Under the pieces are notes generated by a model, which made no database searches, was not told the DNA's origin, and was given only the letters and a program-made list of their open reading frames with translations. Below are positions 18,001 through 26,028 of a stretch of DNA of 64,000 bases, piece after piece (the first letter of the stretch is position 1; every line of letters begins with the position of its first letter). A program made the translations under genes and the position numbers. Source of the stretch: Mycobacterium sp. IS-1496 (GTDB taxonomy: Bacteria; Actinomycetota; Actinomycetes; Mycobacteriales; Mycobacteriaceae); the NCBI RefSeq assembly GCF_001499995.1, contig NZ_LQIU01000020.1:1-64000 (forward strand), in the 5' to 3' direction.

Positions 18001-19603
18001 GCGGGTTGGTCACCTGCGCGAACAACTGCTGGAAGTAGTCGAACAGCATGCGCGGGCGCTGCGAGAGCACGGCGACCGGCGTGTCGGTGCCCATCGACCC
18101 GATCGGCTCGGCACCCGTGCGGGCCATCGGCGCGACGAGCAGGTTGAGCTCTTCGTAGGTGTAGCCGAAGGCCTGCTGGCGCAGGACGACGCGGTGGTGC
18201 GGCATCCGCACGTAGTCACCCGGCGGCAGTTCCTCGAGGTGGAACAGGCCGGCGTCGAGCCACTCGGCGTACGGCTGCTCGGCGGCGAGGTCGGCCTTGA
18301 TCTCCTCGTCGGAGACGATGCGGCCCTGCGCGGTGTCGACCAGGAACATCCGGCCGGGCTGCAGGCGCATCTTCTGCACGACGGTCGCCGGGTCGAGGTC
18401 GAGCACCCCGGCCTCCGACGCCATCACCACGAGGCCGTCCTCGGTGACCCAGATCCGCGACGGGCGCAGGCCGTTGCGGTCGAGCACGGCGCCGATCACG
18501 GTGCCGTCGGTGAAGCAGACCGCCGCGGGGCCGTCCCAGGGCTCCATCAGCGACGCGTGGTACCGGTAGAACGCCCGCAGGGCGGGGTCCATCGACTCGT
18601 GGCGCTCCCACGCCTCGGGGATCATCATCAGCACCGCATGCGGCAGGCTGCGGCCACCGAGGTGGAGCAGTTCGAGCACCTCGTCGAAACGTGCGGTGTC
18701 CGAGGCGCCCGGGGTGCAGACCGGCACGATCTTGTCGAGGTCGGCCTCGGTCCCGAACACGTCGGTGCGGATCAGCGCCTCGCGCGCTCGCATCCAGTTC
18801 TCGTTGCCGGTGACGGTGTTGATCTCACCGTTGTGCGCGACCCGGCGGAACGGGTGCGCCAGCGGCCACGACGGGAAGGTGTTGGTGGAGAAGCGGGAGT
18901 GCACGATGCCCAGCGCGCTGGTCAGCCGCCCGTCCTGCAGGTCGAGGTAGAACGCCCGCAGCTGCGGGGTGGTCAGCATGCCCTTGTAGACGAAGGTCTG
19001 GCCGCTCAGGCTCGGGAAGTAGACCGTCTCCCGCCCCGGGCCGTCCTGTCCCGGGCCCTTGGTGCCCAGCTCGTGCTCGGCGCGTTTGCGGATGACGTAG
19101 GCGCGGCGTTCGAGTTCCATGCCGCGGACGCGGGGAGCACCGTCGGTTCCCGCAGCCCCGGACAGGAAGACCTGGCGGAACGTCGGCATCGCGTCGCGGG
19201 CGAGCGCGCCCAGCGACGAGTCGTCGGTCGGCACGTCGCGCCAGCCGAGCACCGTCAGGCCCTCGGCCTCGGCGATCTTCTCCACCTGCTCACAGGCCGT
19301 CGCGGCGTCCTTCGACGACTGCGGCAGGAAGGCGATGCCGGTGGCGTAGCTGCCCGGCTCGGGCAGGTCGAAGTCCACCACGGCGCGGAAGAACTCGTCG
19401 GGAACCTGCAGCAGGATGCCCGCACCGTCGCCGGTGTTCGGTTCGGCGCCCTGGGCACCGCGGTGCTCCAGGTTCAGCAGGGCCGTGATGGCCTTGTCGA
19501 CGATGTCGCGGCTGCGGCGCCCGTGCATGTCGGCCACCATCGCCACGCCACACGAGTCGTGCTCGTACGCGGGGTTGTACAGCCCTTGAATCCTGGGCGC
19601 CAT
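14993..19603 (-). CDS. gltB: Glutamate synthase large subunit GltB
   Basis: A 1536-residue enzyme converting glutamine and 2-oxoglutarate to two glutamates. The first 17 residues form a propeptide removed to expose Cys18 (His-Asp-Ser-Cys-Gly-Val-Ala), the class II amidotransferase nucleophile. A central domain, the FMN-binding synthase domain (Gly-His-Asp-Gly-Gly-Thr-Gly-Ala) with Cys-x5-Cys-Pro-Val-Gly cluster residues, and a C-terminal beta-helix rich in Gly follow. I chose ATG 19603, not the open frame to 19756, because the propeptide and AGGTGG site fit it. Confidence 0.96.
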   Translation of the reverse strand: MAPRIQGLYNPAYEHDSCGVAMVADMHGRRSRDIVDKAITALLNLEHRGAQGAEPNTGDGAGILLQVPDEFFRAVVDFDLPEPGSYATGIAFLPQSSKDAATACEQVEKIAEAEGLTVLGWRDVPTDDSSLGALARDAMPTFRQVFLSGAAGTDGAPRVRGMELERRAYVIRKRAEHELGTKGPGQDGPGRETVYFPSLSGQTFVYKGMLTTPQLRAFYLDLQDGRLTSALGIVHSRFSTNTFPSWPLAHPFRRVAHNGEINTVTGNENWMRAREALIRTDVFGTEADLDKIVPVCTPGASDTARFDEVLELLHLGGRSLPHAVLMMIPEAWERHESMDPALRAFYRYHASLMEPWDGPAAVCFTDGTVIGAVLDRNGLRPSRIWVTEDGLVVMASEAGVLDLDPATVVQKMRLQPGRMFLVDTAQGRIVSDEEIKADLAAEQPYAEWLDAGLFHLEELPPGDYVRMPHHRVVLRQQAFGYTYEELNLLVAPMARTGAEPIGSMGTDTPVAVLSQRPRMLFDYFQQLFAQVTNPPLDAIREEVVTSLQGVIGPEGDLLNPTAESCRQIVLPQPILRNAELSKLMCVDPDHEIRGHKHGMRAAVIRCLYPVNRGGQGLREALNNVRAKVSAAIRDGARIIVLSDRESDEQMAPIPSLLSVAAVHHHLVRERTRTQVGLVVEAGDAREVHHMAALCGFGAAAINPYMAFESIEDMVDRGVITGISSDQAKANYVKAAGKGVLKVMSKMGISTLASYTGAQLFQAIGIDQKVLDEYFTGLSCPVGGIDLDDIAAEVAARHALAYLDRPDERAHRELEVGGEYQWRREGEYHLFNPDTVFKLQHSTRTGQYSIFKEYTKLIDDQSERMASLRGLLKFKDGVRQPIPIEDVEPASEIVKRFSTGAMSYGSISAEAHETLAIAMNRLGGRSNSGEGGEAVTRFDRDDNGDWRRSAIKQVASGRFGVTSHYLSNCTDIQIKMAQGAKPGEGGQLPGHKVYPWVAEVRHSTPGVGLISPPPHHDIYSIEDLAQLIHDLKNANPQARVHVKLVSENGVGTVAAGVSKAHADVVLISGHDGGTGATPLTSMKHAGAPWELGLAETQQTLLLNGLRDRIVVQVDGQLKTGRDVVVAALLGAEEFGFATAPLVVSGCIMMRVCHLDTCPVGVATQNPVLRERFNGKPEFVENFFMFIAEEVRETMAQLGFRTVNEMVGQVGVLDTTEAAEHWKAHKLDLSPVLHEPESAFMNQDLYCSSRQDHGLDKALDQQLIVMCREALDSGTPVKFSTTIANVNRTVGTMLGHEVTKAYGGQGLPDGTIDITFDGSAGNSFGAFVPKGITLRVYGDANDYVGKGLSGGRVVVRPADNAPADYVAEDNIIAGNVILFGATSGEMFLRGQVGERFAVRNSGAVAVVEGVGDHGCEYMTGGKVVILGPTGRNFAAGMSGGMAFVYDPTGALPDNLNAEMVELDVLDDENVQWLHGMLQAHVDATDSAVGQRILNNWEEELKHFVKVMPRDFKRVLAAIAEAERTGADKNEAIMAAASG

Positions 19604-19776
19604 TCCCACCTGACCCTTACTCTCGAACCTTCGGCGAAGCTTCAGCTGGCTGCCGTCTGCGACGGCATGAGCCGACGGGGCGGAGGCGGTCCTCTGTGCA
19701 GCATTGAACAGCGGCCTTTTTTTCCACTCGCCACAAGTGAGGAAACGATAAGTCAAACACCGGCTGACATGCCAAC

Positions 19777-19795
19777 TTAGTCAGACCTAACTATA
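19777..19795 (-). promoter_or_regulatory. Candidate gltB -10 with adjacent inverted repeat
   Basis: On the minus strand, TATAGT (19795-19790) is a good -10 hexamer. Immediately downstream is TTAG-TCAGAC-CTAA (19777-19790), an imperfect palindrome that would cover the transcription start. No matching -35 is clear. A repressor could bind here; its identity is unknown. Confidence 0.4.
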
Positions 19796-20172
19796 CTCGC
19801 CCGACATGTTGCCGACGCCGGCGCGCGGCGGTCGCCGGTCGACCGAAATACATTGCGACACAGGGGTTTCGAACATTCCTCCACGGGTAGGCTTCGAAGG
19901 TCCCGTCCGGCCGCGAGATTGCTGCCCCGGCCGAAAAGTTTGCTGATACCGCTCCTTCGTGTCATTTTGCTGGCATTGTTGACTGTGTGGCGTTTGCAGA
20001 AAGCCTAGTCAGATTCTTAGACAACGCTGATGGGCGCCTGAGCGGGCATACCGGCGTGCGTCTCGGGCCGAGGGTGGGCCGGATGACCGGTCCCGCAACC
20101 CATCTCGCGCCCCGCGGCCTGCGATATGTGGGCATCCGGCGCGGTCGCGGCGGGCTCCGACGCCTGCGCCGA

Positions 20173-20187
20173 TACCCCCAAGGGGTA
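20173..20187. promoter_or_regulatory. CsoR/RicR-like palindrome
   Basis: TACCCC-CAA-GGGGTA is a perfect inverted repeat 34 bp upstream of the thioesterase ATG. It resembles the GC-centred operators of copper- or formaldehyde-sensing CsoR-family repressors in actinobacteria. No csoR-like gene is in the window. Confidence 0.4.
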
Positions 20188-20221
20188 GGGCATCCGGGCC
20201 GCTGACGCATGCTGAAGCGCG

Positions 20222-21007
20222 ATGTCACACCCGCTCAACACCCCGATCGGCCGGTTCGGCATCGAGACCTTCGAGGGCACCGGCGACCACAGCATCGCCA
20301 CCGTCCCCACCCGCGGTCTGGTCAATCCGCTCACCGGCCTGCCCACCGCGGCGCCTCTGGCAATGCTGCTCGACCATGTCGGCGGCCTGGCCAACCATCT
20401 GCGGCGCGGCGAGGACGAATGGACCGTCTCCACCGAATTGTCCCTGGAACTGATCCCCGAGGCCGCCGACCTGATCACCGCCGACGACGCCGGCGTGGTG
20501 GGGCGGGCATGGCCGGTCGCCGTCAAAGGCCCCACCGCGATGGCCCTGTGCGAGTTCAGCCACCGCGACGATGTCATCGGCACCGGCAGTGTGCGGTCCT
20601 TCTACATCACCGGGGCCCGGTTCACCGACTTCCCCCAGCAATCCGAGCACCACACGCGCAAGGTCGGCCTGGCCGCGATGCTGGCCGTGGAAGCGGACGG
20701 CGACACCGCCCTGACCCAGCACGCCGATCCGGTGATCAACAACATGCTCGGCGTCGTCCACGGCGGGGTGGCCGCCACCGGCCTGGAACTCGTCGCGTCC
20801 GCCGCGGTGAACGCCGGCCGCACCGACCTGCCCCTGCGCACGGGATCCCTGCGGGTGAATTTCCTGCGGAGGCTGGTCGCCGGCGGCGAATGCCGGTACA
20901 GCGCAACACCGTTGCGTGTCGGTCGGTCCACCGGGGTGGCCGACGCGCGGGCCGTCGGGGCCGACGGGCAGCTGGCGCTCACCGCGCGCTTCACCGGGTA
21001 TCGCTGA
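20222..21007 (+). CDS. PaaI-family thioesterase, double hotdog
   Basis: A 261-residue protein with two hotdog halves. The C-terminal half carries the PaaI-type motif Asn-Asn-Met-Leu-Gly-Val-Val-His-Gly-Gly (about 177-186), the active-site helix that polarises the acyl-CoA thioester. The N-terminal half has a degenerate version near Pro-Leu-Ala-Met-Leu-Leu-Asp-His-Val-Gly-Gly. Probable acyl-CoA thioesterase of unknown chain preference. Its ATG follows a weak GAAG site. Confidence 0.8.
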   Translation: MSHPLNTPIGRFGIETFEGTGDHSIATVPTRGLVNPLTGLPTAAPLAMLLDHVGGLANHLRRGEDEWTVSTELSLELIPEAADLITADDAGVVGRAWPVAVKGPTAMALCEFSHRDDVIGTGSVRSFYITGARFTDFPQQSEHHTRKVGLAAMLAVEADGDTALTQHADPVINNMLGVVHGGVAATGLELVASAAVNAGRTDLPLRTGSLRVNFLRRLVAGGECRYSATPLRVGRSTGVADARAVGADGQLALTARFTGYR

Positions 21008-21127
21008 CCGCACCACGTCTTTCGACGTTGCCGTCCGGCCACGATTCGGCCGCAGCGCCCCCATCCCGCAGTGATCCGTGTCACGCTCGAGTCCGTAGGG
21101 CTCGCGACAGCGCGGAAGGAGTTCGGC

Positions 21128-21952
21128 ATGCGGGAACCGACCATGATGCATCGGGTGGCCGCCGAGTTCGTCGGGACGTTCTGGCTGGTCTTCGGCGGCT
21201 GCGGCAGCGCGGTCTTCGCCGCCAAGTACACCTCCGCGGACGGCTACGCGTTCGGCATCGGATTCCTCGGCGTCTCGCTCGCCTTCGGTCTGACGGTGCT
21301 CACCGGTGTGTACGCGTTCGGCACCATCTCCGGTGGTCACTTCAACCCCGCGGTGACGCTGGGCGCCGCACTGGCCAGGCGCGTCGAGTGGCGGGTGCTG
21401 CCGGCGTACTGGATCACCCAGGTGATCGCCGGCGTGGCGGCCGGGCTCGTCATCTACGTCATCGCCAAGGGGCGTGAGGGTTGGACCGCCACCGGAAACA
21501 TGGCCGCGAACGGATACGCCAACCACTCGCCCGCCGGATACTCGCTGCTGGCCGTCGTCATCGCAGAGATCCTGCTGACCGGCATCTTCCTGCTGGTGAT
21601 CCTGGGCGCCACCGACGATCGCGCGCCGAAGGGGTTCGCCGGGCTGGCCATCGGGCTGACGCTGACCCTGATTCACCTGATCTCGATCCCGATCTCGAAC
21701 ACCTCGGTGAACCCGGCCCGCTCGACGGGCGTCGCCTTCTTCAACGGCAACGAGGCTCCCGCACAGCTGTGGGTGTTCTGGCTCGCCCCACTGCTCGGCG
21801 CCGCCATCGCCGGGGTGGCCTACCCGTACCTGTTCGGACGGTACGACGCGCTGGCCGACCGGCCGGTGCGCGACGTCGCGGTGCTCGCCGAGGTCCTCGA
21901 CGACGTATCGGGCAGGCACACCGCGCGGGGGCCCGACCCAGACGTCCGGTAG
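21128..21952 (+). CDS. aqpZ: Aquaporin Z-type water channel
   Basis: A 274-residue MIP-family channel with six membrane helices and the two Asn-Pro-Ala half-helices: Gly-Gly-His-Phe-Asn-Pro-Ala-Val and Thr-Ser-Val-Asn-Pro-Ala-Arg-Ser. The Arg after the second NPA and small residues point to a water-selective AqpZ type. A hydrophilic C-terminal tail of about 35 residues is longer than in AqpZ. ATG 21128 is preferred over 21071 because AAGGAG lies just upstream. Confidence 0.92.
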   Translation: MREPTMMHRVAAEFVGTFWLVFGGCGSAVFAAKYTSADGYAFGIGFLGVSLAFGLTVLTGVYAFGTISGGHFNPAVTLGAALARRVEWRVLPAYWITQVIAGVAAGLVIYVIAKGREGWTATGNMAANGYANHSPAGYSLLAVVIAEILLTGIFLLVILGATDDRAPKGFAGLAIGLTLTLIHLISIPISNTSVNPARSTGVAFFNGNEAPAQLWVFWLAPLLGAAIAGVAYPYLFGRYDALADRPVRDVAVLAEVLDDVSGRHTARGPDPDVR

Positions 21953-22024
21953 CCCACCCGCGCGCCCTCCCGGGCCGGGTGGGTGGCCGTGACAAGCAGA
22001 ATTAGGCCAGCTAACATCCTCGCC

Positions 22025-22360
22025 ATGAAGAGAGCGATCCTGGCGGTTGCCTTCGCTGGCCTGGCGCTCGCCACGCCTGCCGTCGCGCACGCGGACCCTG
22101 ACACCGACTTCGCGAACGCACTGCACACGCTCGGCATCTACGGGCAGAAGGACTACAACGCCTGGATCGGCAAGATCGCCTGTGAGCGCATCGACCGCGG
22201 TGTCGACAAGACCGCTTTCGACTCGGCGAAATTCGTCGCCAGGCAGCTTCCGAAGGGCAGCACCACGGAGCAGGCCTGGAAGTTCATCGGCCTGGCGTAC
22301 CCCACCTACTGCCCGGCCCATCAGGCGCTGCTGCACCACGCCGCGGAGAGGCCCGCGTGA
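22025..22360 (+). CDS. DUF732 secreted protein
   Basis: A 111-residue exported protein: signal peptide to about Ala-His-Ala (residue 23), then a mature helical domain beginning Asp-Pro-Asp-Thr-Asp-Phe, with two Cys (in Ile-Ala-Cys-Glu and Tyr-Cys-Pro) likely to form a disulphide. This is the DUF732 pattern common in mycobacteria; function unknown. A -10 TAACAT (22012-22017) lies 7 nt before the ATG, so it should be leaderless. It heads a set of three secreted proteins. Confidence 0.87.
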   Translation: MKRAILAVAFAGLALATPAVAHADPDTDFANALHTLGIYGQKDYNAWIGKIACERIDRGVDKTAFDSAKFVARQLPKGSTTEQAWKFIGLAYPTYCPAHQALLHHAAERPA

Positions 22361-22383
22361 GCGCCCCCGATCGAAGGAGCGTC

Positions 22384-22854
22384 ATGGCCGACCGTCTCAA
22401 AGTGCTCTGGACGGGCGCGATCAGCGCCGCCGTCGCCATGGGCGTGCTGAGCGCTCCGGCGATCGCCTCGGCCGACGCCACCGACGACTATCCGATCCCG
22501 AACCGGATCCTCAAGACCACCTGCACGGTCGATCAGTACATGGCTGCGGCGCGCGACACCTCGCCGGTCTACTACGAGCGGTACATGATCGACTACAACA
22601 ACCGGCCCTTCGACGTCCAGCAGGGCGCCAGGGACCGGATCTACTGGTTCTTCTCGCTGGACTACACCGCCCGCAGGCAGTACTCCGAGAACACGGCGAC
22701 CAACGTCTTCTACGAGCAGATGGCCACCCGCTGGGGTAACTGGGCGAAGCTGTTCTTCAACAACAAGGGCGTCGTCGCCCACGCCACGGACGTCTGCATG
22801 ACCTACCCGCCGTCGGATCCGTCGGTGTGGAACTGGGGATACAACCAACGATGA
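22384..22854 (+). CDS. Secreted DUF5078-like protein
   Basis: A 156-residue exported protein. The signal peptide ends near Ala-Ser-Ala-Asp. The mature domain has two Cys (Thr-Thr-Cys-Thr and Val-Cys-Met-Thr) and many Tyr/Trp residues (Tyr-Tyr-Glu-Arg-Tyr-Met-Ile-Asp-Tyr). The family name is from memory and uncertain; function unknown. ATG 22384 with AAGGAG is preferred over GTG 22357, which overlaps the previous stop. Confidence 0.8.
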   Translation: MADRLKVLWTGAISAAVAMGVLSAPAIASADATDDYPIPNRILKTTCTVDQYMAAARDTSPVYYERYMIDYNNRPFDVQQGARDRIYWFFSLDYTARRQYSENTATNVFYEQMATRWGNWAKLFFNNKGVVAHATDVCMTYPPSDPSVWNWGYNQR

Positions 22855-23129
22855 CGACGCTGAAGACGACGCTGTCCGCTGCCGCCGTCGCGGCCGGCCT
22901 CACCGCAGCGGCCCTCGGGCTCGGCGCTTCCGTCGCGGCCGCCCAACCGGCTCCCCCGCCTGCGCCCGCGCTGGGGGAACCGGTACCGGCGTGGGCTCCG
23001 CCCAAGCCGGCGGAGTTCTGGGCCGGCCAGCCCGTCGTGTGGACGTCGGCCTGGGGCGGTCGCTGGGGTGTGTGGATCAACGGGGGCTTCATCACCCTGT
23101 CGTCGAACCCCGTCACGAACGGGGGCTGA
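22851..23129 (+). CDS. Small secreted Pro/Trp-rich protein
   Basis: A 92-residue exported protein with a signal peptide to about residue 32, then a Pro-rich segment and a Trp/Gly-rich C-terminus (Trp-Thr-Ser-Ala-Trp-Gly-Gly-Arg-Trp-Gly-Val-Trp). Its ATG overlaps the previous stop (ATGA), so the three secreted genes are translationally linked. No known family recognised. Confidence 0.75.
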   Translation: MTTLKTTLSAAAVAAGLTAAALGLGASVAAAQPAPPPAPALGEPVPAWAPPKPAEFWAGQPVVWTSAWGGRWGVWINGGFITLSSNPVTNGG

Positions 23130-23138
23130 CCCAGGCGC

Positions 23139-23175
23139 GAAGAAGGCCCGCGTCCTCGGGACGCGGGCCTTCTTC
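23139..23175. terminator. Bidirectional terminator hairpin
   Basis: A perfect 17-bp stem (arms 23139-23155 and 23159-23175, starting GAAGAAGGCCC) with a 3-nt loop, between the convergent secreted-protein genes and dps. There is no T-tract, as is usual for mycobacterial terminators. Confidence 0.85.
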
Positions 23176-23189
23176 GTGTAGGGGCCCGG

Positions 23190-23729
23190 CTAGCTCTTGG
23201 CCGCCTTGGCTGCGCTCTTCTCGGTGGACGTACCGCCGTGCTTGAGCTCGCCGCCCGCGTTCTCCAGGTGGGCGCGCACGAACCACTGGAACTTCTCCAG
23301 TTCCGCGGCGTGCCCGATCAGCATGTCGTTGGTGACGGGGTCGGGTTCCTCGGTCTCCTCGATGTTCTTGCGGGTGTCCTCGATGATCCCGTCGTAGACG
23401 AGATCGAGGGCGGCCAGGTGCGCCTGCACGGTGTCGCGCTCCAGCGAGTAGTCGTCCCACGTGCGGTCGCTGATGATGGCCCCGGGCGTGCCCTTCGGTG
23501 AGCCGCCCAGCGTCGCGATGCGTTCGGCCACCTCGTCGGCGTAGCCGCGGACGAGTTCGACCTGCGGATCGATCATCTCGTGCACACCGATGAAGTTCGG
23601 GCCGACCACGTTCCAGTGGATGTGCTTGAGCGTCAGGTGAAGATCGTTGTACCGGCTGAGCTGCTTCTGCAGCAGCTCCGCGACCTGTGCGCCCTCTTTG
23701 TCTGTCATGCCGGGAACGGTGTACGCCAT
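23190..23729 (-). CDS. dps: Dps ferritin-like DNA-protection protein
   Basis: A 179-residue Dps, very close to M. smegmatis Dps1: Tyr-Asn-Asp-Leu-His-Leu-Thr-Leu-Lys-His-Ile-His-Trp-Asn-Val-Val-Gly with ferroxidase His and downstream Asp/Glu ligands at the dimer interface. It oxidises and stores iron in a 12-mer and binds DNA through its Lys-rich C-terminal tail (Lys-Ser-Ala-Ala-Lys-Ala-Ala-Lys-Ser). ATG 23729 has AAGGAG upstream; the longer open frame to 24035 is discarded. Confidence 0.95.
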   Translation of the reverse strand: MAYTVPGMTDKEGAQVAELLQKQLSRYNDLHLTLKHIHWNVVGPNFIGVHEMIDPQVELVRGYADEVAERIATLGGSPKGTPGAIISDRTWDDYSLERDTVQAHLAALDLVYDGIIEDTRKNIEETEEPDPVTNDMLIGHAAELEKFQWFVRAHLENAGGELKHGGTSTEKSAAKAAKS

Positions 23730-23776
23730 GGAATGTCTCCTTCTTCCGTGCGTGATCAAGTCTTCGATGCCTCGAC

Positions 23777-23801
23777 TACCCCTCACCGGTGTGGCGTAAT
23801 C
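23777..23801 (-). promoter_or_regulatory. Candidate SigF promoter of dps
   Basis: On the minus strand, GATT (23801-23798), 16 nt, then GGGTA (23781-23777) approximates the SigF pattern GTTT-N15-17-GGGTA, about 50 nt before the dps ATG. SigF control of dps has been reported in M. smegmatis as I recall; the -35 here is a poor match. Confidence 0.4.
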
Positions 23802-23817
23802 GCAGCCCCGACCCACG

Positions 23818-24741
23818 TCACAGTTCGGCAAGCTTCGGGATCGCCAGGCGGGCGCCGAACCGCGGGTTGTGGGCCAATCCGCTGGCCAGCAGCAGCCGCA
23901 CCGCGCGGTGGCGGTGCGGGCGCATCGGCTCGAGCAGCTCGACCATCGCGGGGTCGTCGATCGGGTGGCCGAGCAGGCTCCACCCGACGGTCTTCGCGAG
24001 GTGGTAGTCGCCGACCGAGAGCGCGTCGGGGTCACCCCACGCCCGCTGCGCGGTCTCCGCGGCGGTCCACTCCCCGACCCCGGGCAGCGACATCATCGCC
24101 GCGCGCGCCTGCTCCACGGGCCGGCCGGACAGCCGCTCGAGTGAGTCGGCCCGCTGTGCGCACAGCACCACGGTCCGCGCCCGGCGCGGATCGACGTTGG
24201 CGCGGTGGAACTCCCACGACGGGATGCGCCGCCACACCTGCGCGCTCGGCGGCACCCGCATCTGCGCCGGCGCGGGCCCGGGCGCGGGCGTGCCGAACCT
24301 CGTGACCAGCAGCCGCCAGGCGCGGAACGCGTCCATGCCCGACACCCGCTGTTCGAGCACCGCGGGGATCAGCGCCTCGAGCACCCGGCCGGTGCTGCCC
24401 AGCCTCAGGTGCGGCACCCGCCGGCGCGCCAGGGCGATCGTCGGCTCCCGCGGGTCGAATCCCGTGTCGTCGTCGGCGGCGCCGAGCAGCGCGGGCACAC
24501 CGTCGAGGAACTCGGCCGCGCCGGGGCCCCACGCCTCGACGTCGACGGCGTTCGCCGCGGACCGGGTGATCCGGGCGGTCACCGGGCCGGTCGGCGGCAG
24601 GCTCGTCCGCCACATCGCCCCGTCGGCGGCGACGTGGAAGCAGGGGTCGCCGCGGCCGCGCCGCAGCGGCGTGAGCGTGAGCGCCGGGCTGACCGGGCCG
24701 CCGAACACCACGGTGCGACGAAAGGCCTGGTCAGCCCCCAT
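23818..24741 (-). CDS. DNA-3-methyladenine glycosylase / AlkA-type HhH-GPD protein
   Basis: A 307-residue base-excision glycosylase of the AlkA type. The C-terminal half has the helix-hairpin-helix Leu-Pro-Gly-Val-Gly-Glu-Trp-Thr-Ala and, about 20 residues on, the catalytic Asp in Val-Gly-Asp-Tyr-His-Leu. The N-terminal about 100 residues form the beta domain typical of actinobacterial AlkA-like proteins. It removes alkylated purines from DNA. Convergence of functions with Dps next door (DNA protection) may be coincidental. Confidence 0.85.
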   Translation of the reverse strand: MGADQAFRRTVVFGGPVSPALTLTPLRRGRGDPCFHVAADGAMWRTSLPPTGPVTARITRSAANAVDVEAWGPGAAEFLDGVPALLGAADDDTGFDPREPTIALARRRVPHLRLGSTGRVLEALIPAVLEQRVSGMDAFRAWRLLVTRFGTPAPGPAPAQMRVPPSAQVWRRIPSWEFHRANVDPRRARTVVLCAQRADSLERLSGRPVEQARAAMMSLPGVGEWTAAETAQRAWGDPDALSVGDYHLAKTVGWSLLGHPIDDPAMVELLEPMRPHRHRAVRLLLASGLAHNPRFGARLAIPKLAEL

Positions 24742-24875
24742 GAGCGGCCTCCCGACGGATGAGTGAAGTGATGACGCAATCGTGACATCGAATCCCGATT
24801 GGTTTCCACGATCACGGGTACGGACATCTAAACCCTAGTTTGGTGGTCTCAGCTGGGTGACGAGGAAGGCTTCGG

Positions 24876-26000
24876 GTGAGCGGTGTCGACGATCGGCTGC
24901 TCGCCGCTCCTCTGCGTCCGGCCCGGGCCGGGCTCACCGCCGACTCCTTCGACATCTGGCGTGAGGACGTGCGCCGCGCGGCGATCGACGCGGTGACGGA
25001 GTTCGTCGCCGACCGTTGCGCCGACGACCTGCGCCTCACCGGTGTGGACGTCACCCTCGACGTGCTCTCCGATTTCGTCGGCGACGGCAAGTGCCTGCGT
25101 TCGACGTTCGCCTACCTCGGCTGGCTGGCCGGTGCCGCACCCGACGACGCCGCCCTGCGCGCCGCGGCGAGTTTCGACCTGCTGCACATCTTCGCGCTGC
25201 TCCAGGACGACGTGATGGACGATTCGCCGCTGCGCCGGGGCCGGCCGGCGGCTCATGTGCGGTTCGCGCAGTGGCACCGGGACAACGGCCTCAATGGGTC
25301 GGCGGAGCGGTTCGGCGCCTCGGCGGCGGTGCTGCTCGGCGACCTCTGCCTGGTGTGGGCGGGGCAGATGATGCGGGAGAGCGGTCTGGGTGCCGCCGCG
25401 CTGGGCCGGGCCTGGCCGCGGTACGACGCGATGCGCACGGAATTGGCCGTGGGCCAGTTCGCCGATCTGGTCAACGACGCGGGCGGACGGCCGACACTGG
25501 AGGACGTGCTCGACGTCGCACGTCGCAAGTCCGGGAACTACACGGTGCGCCGCCCCCTGGAGATCGGTGGTGCGCTGGCGGGTTGCCCGGAGCCGACACT
25601 GCGGTTGCTCGGGCGCTACGGCGCGGCGGTCGGCGAGGCGTTCCAGCTGCGCGACGATCTGCTCGGCATCTTCGGAACCCCGACGGTGACCGGTAAGCCG
25701 GCAGGTGGGGACCTCTCGGAGCACAAGGCCACCAGCGTGGTGGTCGCGGCGCACCGGCTCGCCGAACCATCGGTGCGCACTCAACTCACCGAACTCATGT
25801 CGCGGCGAGACCTCGACGCCGACGACATCACCCGCTGGCAGCACCTGATCGCCGCGACCGGCGCGGTGCAGTGGATCGAGCAGCTGATCGACCGGCGGCT
25901 CTCGCATGCGCTCGAGCGCATCCACACCAGCCCACTCGACGACACCGTGCGAACCGCACTGGTCAACATGGCAGCGGTCTGCACTCGGCGCGCCGCGTGA
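24876..26000 (+). CDS. crtE: Geranylgeranyl diphosphate synthase CrtE
   Basis: A 374-residue trans-prenyl synthase making GGPP for carotenoids. The first Asp-rich motif Asp111-Asp-Val-Met-Asp115 and the second region Asp260-Asp-Leu-Leu-Gly are visible, along with Lys72 and Arg75 for diphosphate binding. It starts at GTG 24876 with AGGAAGG upstream and heads the carotenoid operon, 28 bp before crtI. Upstream, the short dyad AAAC-CCTA-GTTT (24830-24841) may be regulatory; no clear sigma promoter is seen. Confidence 0.92.
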   Translation: MSGVDDRLLAAPLRPARAGLTADSFDIWREDVRRAAIDAVTEFVADRCADDLRLTGVDVTLDVLSDFVGDGKCLRSTFAYLGWLAGAAPDDAALRAAASFDLLHIFALLQDDVMDDSPLRRGRPAAHVRFAQWHRDNGLNGSAERFGASAAVLLGDLCLVWAGQMMRESGLGAAALGRAWPRYDAMRTELAVGQFADLVNDAGGRPTLEDVLDVARRKSGNYTVRRPLEIGGALAGCPEPTLRLLGRYGAAVGEAFQLRDDLLGIFGTPTVTGKPAGGDLSEHKATSVVVAAHRLAEPSVRTQLTELMSRRDLDADDITRWQHLIAATGAVQWIEQLIDRRLSHALERIHTSPLDDTVRTALVNMAAVCTRRAA

Positions 26001-26028
26001 CCGGAACACAGGTAGGAGAAACGAACTG

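Larger units (their letters stand above)
19604..20221. other. Intergenic region upstream of gltB and the thioesterase
   Basis: A 618-bp stretch with no convincing gene; the open frames inside it have poor codon use. It holds the gltB promoter candidate (19777-19795), a predicted gltB leader of about 180 nt, and near the other end a CsoR-type palindrome (20173-20187). No riboswitch class or terminator is recognisable. Confidence 0.6.

Noticed and set aside
14969..19780. A 1603-codon frame opposite gltB/gltD
   Set aside because: Shadow of a GC-rich gene on the other strand; gltB and gltD have full conserved motifs.
19987..20205. A 72-codon plus-strand frame upstream of the thioesterase
   Set aside because: Arg/Gly-rich composition, poor codon use and no ribosome site.
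24801..24820. GGTTT and GGGTA before crtE as a SigF promoter
   Set aside because: Only 10 bp between the elements; SigF needs about 15-17.
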